Source: Cupriavidus nantongensis (GTDB taxonomy: Bacteria > Pseudomonadota > Gammaproteobacteria > Burkholderiales > Burkholderiaceae). From it: a DNA stretch of 64,000 nucleotides. The stretch lies in the NCBI RefSeq assembly GCF_001598055.1, contig NZ_CP014844.1, forward strand, positions 806,001-870,000. The letters are read 5' to 3'. The position numbers were made by a program, and so were the translations under genes. Below, piece after piece: positions 56,813 through 64,000 of the stretch. Position 1 is the first letter of the stretch. Each line of letters begins with the position of its first letter. The notes under the pieces are model-generated. The model worked only from the letters and a program-made list of their open reading frames with translations. It searched no databases and had not been told where the DNA came from.

Positions 56813-56852
56813 GCCGGCTTGTATTGCAGCGGGCCGCTGCGCGGCCGCGGGT

Positions 56853-57293
56853 TCAGTGCAGCGCCTGGCCCGGCGTGGCGGCCACGGCGGCAACCTGCAC
56901 CGCGTTGGCCGGGCTGCAATGGATGTGGGCCAGGCGCCAGCCTTCGTGGTTCTGCATCAGCACGTAGGTGGTGTGCACGTACAGGTCGGCCTCGACGCGG
57001 TCGCTGCCAAAGCGCAGCGCCTCGGTCACGTCGAAGATCGACACGGCCATCGACGCATGGCTGCTGGTTTCGATGGCGTCGACCAGCACCGGCTGTTCTT
57101 CCAGCAGCTGCGAGAAGGCCTGGCGCAGCTGCTCGTGGCCGATCAGGCGCTGCCCGTCGGGCAGCACGCAGGTGATCGAGTCTTCGTCCAGCCACAGGCG
57201 CAGCGCGCCTTCGGCGTCGCGCAGCTTCAGCGCTTCGCGGAAAGCGTCGACGATGTCTTCGGCGGAATCGAACAGGCGGGCAAAGCGAGGCAT
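56853..57293 (-). CDS. SnoaL-like/NTF2-fold protein
   Basis: A 146-residue protein of the NTF2-like superfamily (DUF4440/SnoaL type): VDAFREALKLRDAEGALRLWL helix, then LIGHEQLRQAFSQLLEE and a C-terminal beta sheet ending in WRLAHIHCSPAN. No catalytic residue is diagnostic. It is 40 bases upstream of yheT and 58 bases after waaF, all on the minus strand. Confidence 0.82.
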   Translation of the reverse strand: MPRFARLFDSAEDIVDAFREALKLRDAEGALRLWLDEDSITCVLPDGQRLIGHEQLRQAFSQLLEEQPVLVDAIETSSHASMAVSIFDVTEALRFGSDRVEADLYVHTTYVLMQNHEGWRLAHIHCSPANAVQVAAVAATPGQALH

Positions 57294-57351
57294 GGTGGCA
57301 ATGGACGTGGCTAGGGCAGGGGCGGCAGGGACATCAGGGACGTCAGGGAGG

Positions 57352-58374
57352 TCAGGGCCGGTGCAGCAGCTTGCGCAGCTCGACGAACACCATTTCCGGT
57401 TCGATCTCTTTCAGGCAGCGCAGGTGGCCCAGCGGGCACTCGCGCTTGAAGCACGGACTGCACTCCAGCTGCAGCCACATGATACTCGCTGCCTGTGACA
57501 GCGGCGGCGTGTGGCGGGGATCGCTCGAGCCGTACACCGCCACCTGGGGCCGGCCCAGTGCCGCGGTCACGTGCATCAGGCCCGAATCGTTGCAGACCGC
57601 GGCTTCGGACAGCGCCAGCAGGTCGACCGCGTCGTCGAGCGAGGTCTGGCCGCACAGGTTGCGCACGAACGGCGCCTCGCTGACGATCTCGGCGGCGATC
57701 TCGGCATCCTTGGCCGAGCCCAGCGTGATCATCTGCGCGTACGGATACGAGCGCCGCAGCATCTGCGCCAGTCTGGCGAAATGCGCCGCGGGCCAGCGCT
57801 TGGCCGGGCCGAACTCGGCGCCCGGGCAGAACGCGATCACGCGCGTGTGCGGCGCCAGGCCAAAGCGCTCGGCGGTGGCGGCCACGCGCGCCGCGTCCAC
57901 GCGCAGGCGCGGCTCGGACAGGTTCTCGGGCAGGCGCGCGCCGGGCTTGAGCGCCAGGCGCGCGTAGTGCTCCACCATCGGCGGGCGGTGGTCGCGCGGC
58001 GGATTGGCGTGGCGCACGTTGAGCATGCCGAAGCGCGCTTCGCCGCGGTAGCCGATGCGCAGCGGAATGCCGGCCAGCCACGGGATCAGTGCCGACTTGA
58101 GCGAGTTCGGCAGCACGTAGGCGAGGTCATAGCCTTCGTTCTTCAGCTGCTGCGCGAACATCAGCCGCGCCGACAGCTGCAGCTTGCCGTGCGCAAGGTC
58201 CGACGGGAACACGCGGCCGATTTCCGGCATGCGCGCGAGCACCGGCGCGACCCACTTGGGCGCGAGGGCGTCGATGACCAGGCGCGGATGGCGCGCCTTG
58301 AGCAGCGCGAACAGCGGCTGCGCCATCAGGGCGTCGCCGATCCAGTTGGGGGCGATGACGAGGGCTTTCTTCAT
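57352..58374 (-). CDS. waaF: ADP-heptose:LPS heptosyltransferase II
   Basis: Glycosyltransferase family 9 enzyme, 340 residues, adding the second heptose of the LPS inner core. ALVIAPNWIGDALMAQPLF opens it; FCPGAEFGPAKRWP and CNDSGLMHVTAALG are typical. A cysteine motif CSPCFKRECPLGHLRC near the C-terminus fits betaproteobacterial WaaF. The ATG at 58374 is chosen over a GTG eight codons upstream because the family N-terminus starts there. Together with gmhB in this window it serves LPS core synthesis. Confidence 0.94.
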   Translation of the reverse strand: MKKALVIAPNWIGDALMAQPLFALLKARHPRLVIDALAPKWVAPVLARMPEIGRVFPSDLAHGKLQLSARLMFAQQLKNEGYDLAYVLPNSLKSALIPWLAGIPLRIGYRGEARFGMLNVRHANPPRDHRPPMVEHYARLALKPGARLPENLSEPRLRVDAARVAATAERFGLAPHTRVIAFCPGAEFGPAKRWPAAHFARLAQMLRRSYPYAQMITLGSAKDAEIAAEIVSEAPFVRNLCGQTSLDDAVDLLALSEAAVCNDSGLMHVTAALGRPQVAVYGSSDPRHTPPLSQAASIMWLQLECSPCFKRECPLGHLRCLKEIEPEMVFVELRKLLHRP

Positions 58375-58492
58375 GGAAGGGGCGCAAGGAGCCGGCACGG
58401 GCGCAGCGGCGCGGGCGCCGGCAACGCCAACGCTCCGGGGCGCCAGTGGGCGGCCCGGAGCGTCAGGGGGGTGCGATGGCAGGCGGCTCGGG

Positions 58493-58687
58493 TCAGTGGT
58501 GGCCCTTCAGCACGGTGCCCGGCTTGAGCTTGTACACGGTGCCGCAGTACGGGCACTTGGCTTCGCCGGTGTCGGCCACGTCGAGAAACACGCGCGGATG
58601 GTAGTTCCAGGCCGGGGTGTTGGCGGTCGGGCAGTGCAGCGGAATGTCTTCGGCGCCGATTTCGATGATGGTCGCGGTTTGCGTCAT
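58493..58687 (-). CDS. Small zinc-finger domain protein (zf-CHCC type)
   Basis: A 64-residue protein with the pattern PLHCP, then YHPRVFL and a CPYCGTVYKL knuckle, matching the CHCC zinc-finger family that also includes a mitochondrial complex I subunit. It lies between ilvE and waaF, a conserved-looking position in related genomes. Function unknown. Confidence 0.85.
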   Translation of the reverse strand: MTQTATIIEIGAEDIPLHCPTANTPAWNYHPRVFLDVADTGEAKCPYCGTVYKLKPGTVLKGHH

Positions 58688-58782
58688 GGTGTTGCAGGGA
58701 ATAAAACTTATTGTTCGTCAAAACAAGGAACGTGCCGTGCCCGCAGAAGCGGGCGCCGGACACTTGGGCTGCCGGCCGGTGC

Positions 58783-59703
58783 TCACACCAGCGTCAGCCA
58801 CTTCTTGTACTTTTCGTCGGTGCCGCCGACGGCGGCAAAGAAGGCGTCCTGGATCTGCTTGGTCACCGGGCCGCGGCGCCCTTCGCCGATGATGCGGTCG
58901 TCCAGCTCGCGGATCGGCGTGACCTCGGCGGCGGTGCCGGTGAAGAAGGCTTCGTCGGCGCAGTACATCTCGTCGCGGGTGATGCGCTTCTCGCGCACTT
59001 CGATGCCCAGGTCGCGCGCGATGGTCAGGGTGGCGTCGCGGGTGATGCCGTCCAGGCACGAGGCCAGGTCCGGGGTGTAGATCACGCCGTTGCGCACGAT
59101 GAAGACGTTCTCGCCCGAGCCTTCGCTGACGTAGCCGTCGGTGTCGAGCAGCAGCGCTTCGTCGTAGCCCAGGCCGGTCGCCTCCTGGTTGGCCAGGATC
59201 GAGTTGATGTAGTAGCCGCTGGCCTTGGCGCGCACCAGCGACACGTTGACGTGGTGGCGGGTGAACGAAGAGGTCTTCACGCGGATGCCGCGCTCCATGC
59301 CTTCCTCGCCCAGGTAGGCGCCCCACGGCCACGCGGCGATGGCGACGTGGATGGTGTTGCCCTTGGCCGAGACGCCCAGCTTTTCCGAGCCGATCCACAC
59401 GATCGGGCGGATGTAGCAGGATTCCAGGTTGTTGGCGCGCACCACTTCGCGGGTGGCGGCTTCCAACGTGGCCTCGTCGAACGGCATCGCCATCTGGAAG
59501 ATCTTGGCCGAATTGAACAGGCGGCGGGTGTGCTCCTTCAGGCGGAAGATGGCGGTGCCTTCCGGGGTCTTGTAGGCGCGCACGCCCTCGAACACGCCCA
59601 TGCCGTAGTGCAGCGTATGCGTCAGCACGTGGATCTTGGCGTCGCGCCACTCGATCAGCTTGCCGTCCATCCAAATCTTGCCGTCGCGATCCGCCATCGA
59701 CAT
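58783..59703 (-). CDS. ilvE: Branched-chain amino acid aminotransferase
   Basis: PLP-dependent class IV transaminase, 306 residues, for the last step of leucine, isoleucine and valine synthesis. The Schiff-base lysine is Lys160 (VRAKASGYY); SEGSGENVFIVRNG and TRDATLTIARDLG bind the PLP phosphate. A promoter is visible upstream on the minus strand. The azlCD exporter for the same amino acids is elsewhere in the window, but nothing links them directly. Confidence 0.97.
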   Translation of the reverse strand: MSMADRDGKIWMDGKLIEWRDAKIHVLTHTLHYGMGVFEGVRAYKTPEGTAIFRLKEHTRRLFNSAKIFQMAMPFDEATLEAATREVVRANNLESCYIRPIVWIGSEKLGVSAKGNTIHVAIAAWPWGAYLGEEGMERGIRVKTSSFTRHHVNVSLVRAKASGYYINSILANQEATGLGYDEALLLDTDGYVSEGSGENVFIVRNGVIYTPDLASCLDGITRDATLTIARDLGIEVREKRITRDEMYCADEAFFTGTAAEVTPIRELDDRIIGEGRRGPVTKQIQDAFFAAVGGTDEKYKKWLTLV

Positions 59704-59741
59704 GTCTGTTCTCCCTGCGCCGAGGAAATAGCAAAAACGAT

Positions 59742-59770
59742 ATTGTAAGCCCGGGGGGCATGGGTCACAA
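59742..59770 (-). promoter_or_regulatory. Sigma-70-type promoter of ilvE
   Basis: On the minus strand TTGTGA (59765-59770) and TACAAT (59742-59747) are 17 bases apart. The start would be about 30 bases before the ATG. On the plus strand a TAGAAT at 59795-59800 may be the -10 of the SNF2 gene. Confidence 0.65.
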
Positions 59771-59838
59771 CGCGGCGCGGGCGCCGCGGCGGTCTAGAAT
59801 GCGCTTTTTCCCGGCATTGTCGCCGCATTGTCGCTGCA

Positions 59839-62883
<3,045 letters not shown>

Positions 62884-62970
62884 AGCGCAGGCCGCGCCGA
62901 GGCGTGCCCAAACGGTGCATCGCCATATGCCCGCTCGGCATACCTTCAGGCAAACTCAGTCGTTTGGTTT

Positions 62971-62986
62971 TGGCAGGAACCTTGCT
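62971..62986 (+). promoter_or_regulatory. Near-consensus sigma-54 promoter before the Bug receptor gene
   Basis: TGGCAGGAACCTTGCT fits TGGCACG-R-N3-TTGCW with one difference (C to G at the sixth base). The predicted start at about 62997 gives a 95-base leader to the ATG at 63092. Confidence 0.7.
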
Positions 62987-63091
62987 ATCTTGTTGCGCTG
63001 GCCCGGGGCTCAGATCCCGGCCATCGTGCAGGTCCGCCGCGAAGTCCGCCGCGCCGGGCCGCTTCCTGTGACATTCACCGACGGTGCCCCC

Positions 63092-64000
63092 ATGCCCAAC
63101 TCGTCCCGCCTGCTTCCGCGCTTGTCCTTCCGTTCCGCCGCCAGCGTGGCCGCGCTGTGCGCCGCCGCCATCGGCACGGCCAGCCTGCCCGCCCACGCGC
63201 AGGGCGAATGGCCGACGCAGCCGGTGACGATCCTGATGGGCTTCACCGCCGGCTCGGGCGTCGACATCGTCGGCCGCACGCTGCAGGAATCGCTGCAGAA
63301 GTCGCTGAAGACCACCATCGTCTATGACTACCGGCCGGGCGCCGGCGGCAACGTCGCCTCCGAGGTGGTGGCGCACGCCAAGCCGGACGGCTACACGCTG
63401 CTGCTCGGCACCGCTGCCACGCACGGCATCAACCCGGCGCTGTACAAGACCCTGCCGTTCGATGCCGACGCCGATTTCACCCCGATCGCGCCGCTGGTCG
63501 AGGTCTCCAACGTGCTGACCGTCAACCCGGCGGTGCTCGACGTCAAGTCGGTCAGGGAATTCATCGAGAAGGTCAAGGCCAATCCGGGCAAGTACAACTT
63601 TGCCTCCACCGGCAACGGCACCGGCACGCACCTGGCGTTTGCCGAGTTCAACGCGCGCGCCGGTCTGGACATGGTGCACGTGCCCTACAAGGGCGGCCCC
63701 GATGCGCTGCAGGCGGTGGTGAAGGGCGAGGTCTGCTGCATCTTCAACCAGGTGCAGAGCGTGCTGCCGCAGTTCCGCGCCGGCAAGGTGCGCCTGCTGG
63801 GCGTGACCACCAAGCAGCGCGTGCAGGTGATTCCCGATGTGCCGACCATTGCCGAAAGCGGCCTGCCCGGCTTCAACAGCACCATCTGGTTCGGCCTGTT
63901 CGGGCCCAGGGGGCTGGACCCGAAGATCGCGCGCAAGGTCAATGACGCGGTCAGGGTGGCGCTGGAAACGCCGGCGATCCGCCAGAAGCTGATCGATGCC
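63092..64000 (+). CDS. Bug/TctC-family periplasmic solute-binding protein (3' end outside the window)
   Basis: The first 303 codons of a Bug-family receptor with no stop before the window ends. A signal peptide (SFRSAASVAALCAAAIGTASLPAHAQ) precedes WPTQPVTILMGFTAGSGVDIVGR, and DYRPGAGGNVASEVVAHAKPDGYTLLLG is the usual ligand-binding part. Bug proteins bind carboxylates for tripartite transporters, or act alone. About 20-25 residues are likely missing. The gene is preceded by a sigma-54 promoter and has no visible transporter partner in the window. Confidence 0.93.
   Translation, partial: MPNSSRLLPRLSFRSAASVAALCAAAIGTASLPAHAQGEWPTQPVTILMGFTAGSGVDIVGRTLQESLQKSLKTTIVYDYRPGAGGNVASEVVAHAKPDGYTLLLGTAATHGINPALYKTLPFDADADFTPIAPLVEVSNVLTVNPAVLDVKSVREFIEKVKANPGKYNFASTGNGTGTHLAFAEFNARAGLDMVHVPYKGGPDALQAVVKGEVCCIFNQVQSVLPQFRAGKVRLLGVTTKQRVQVIPDVPTIAESGLPGFNSTIWFGLFGPRGLDPKIARKVNDAVRVALETPAIRQKLIDA

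Overview
The window is an ordinary, gene-dense stretch of chromosome from a high-GC betaproteobacterium. Gene order and protein sequences look like Cupriavidus/Ralstonia (Burkholderiaceae). This is a judgement from family recognition, not from a database search. Nearly all of it is core genome. I see no insertion sequence, prophage, CRISPR array or rRNA.

Layout. 29-6095 (minus): ubiH, a small unknown gene and pepP, then murU, azlD, azlC and amgK, chained by ATGA overlaps. 6359-13370 (plus): lptD-surA-pdxA-rsmA-trpS, for outer-membrane biogenesis, pyridoxal phosphate, rRNA methylation and translation. 13546-21075 (minus): an EamA exporter, gloA, a YgjP-type metalloprotein, plsC, gmhB, glyS, an unknown secreted protein and glyQ. 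21627-27841 (minus): lnt-corC-ybeY-phoH-miaB and a small secreted protein. 28015-35394: a ClC channel facing rhlE and srkA, then uspA, a CoA-transferase and a NarL-type regulator with a long inverted repeat over its ribosome binding site. 35508-37762 (plus): an LdtD-type L,D-transpeptidase beside a MepK-type endopeptidase. 37881-37957: tRNA-Met with a consensus promoter. 38090-42663 (minus): an MHS-type carrier, an orphan DUF4212 subunit and a TctDE-like two-component system. 42900-44541: recA (LexA box) and recX. 44859-48727: a DUF2889 protein, sucCD and terC. 49044-51450: pilA with a sigma-54 promoter and a PglL-type oligosaccharyltransferase. 51452-58374: two small exported proteins, moaC, a BepA-type protease, two unknown or poorly known proteins, a YheT hydrolase and waaF. 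58493-64000: a zinc-finger protein, ilvE, a SNF2 ATPase and the start of a Bug-type receptor behind a near-consensus sigma-54 promoter.

Themes. Much of the window builds or repairs the envelope: LPS (lptD, surA, gmhB, waaF, a BepA-like protease), lipoproteins (lnt), phospholipid (plsC), peptidoglycan recycling (amgK/murU), 3-3 crosslink turnover (ldtD/mepK) and pili (pilA/pglL). I found no clearly new multi-gene system. The best leads are small: the regulator's folded leader, the azlCD insertion inside amgK/murU, the orphan DUF4212 subunit, the extended YbeY, the sigma-54 promoters, and several unknown secreted proteins in conserved-looking contexts.
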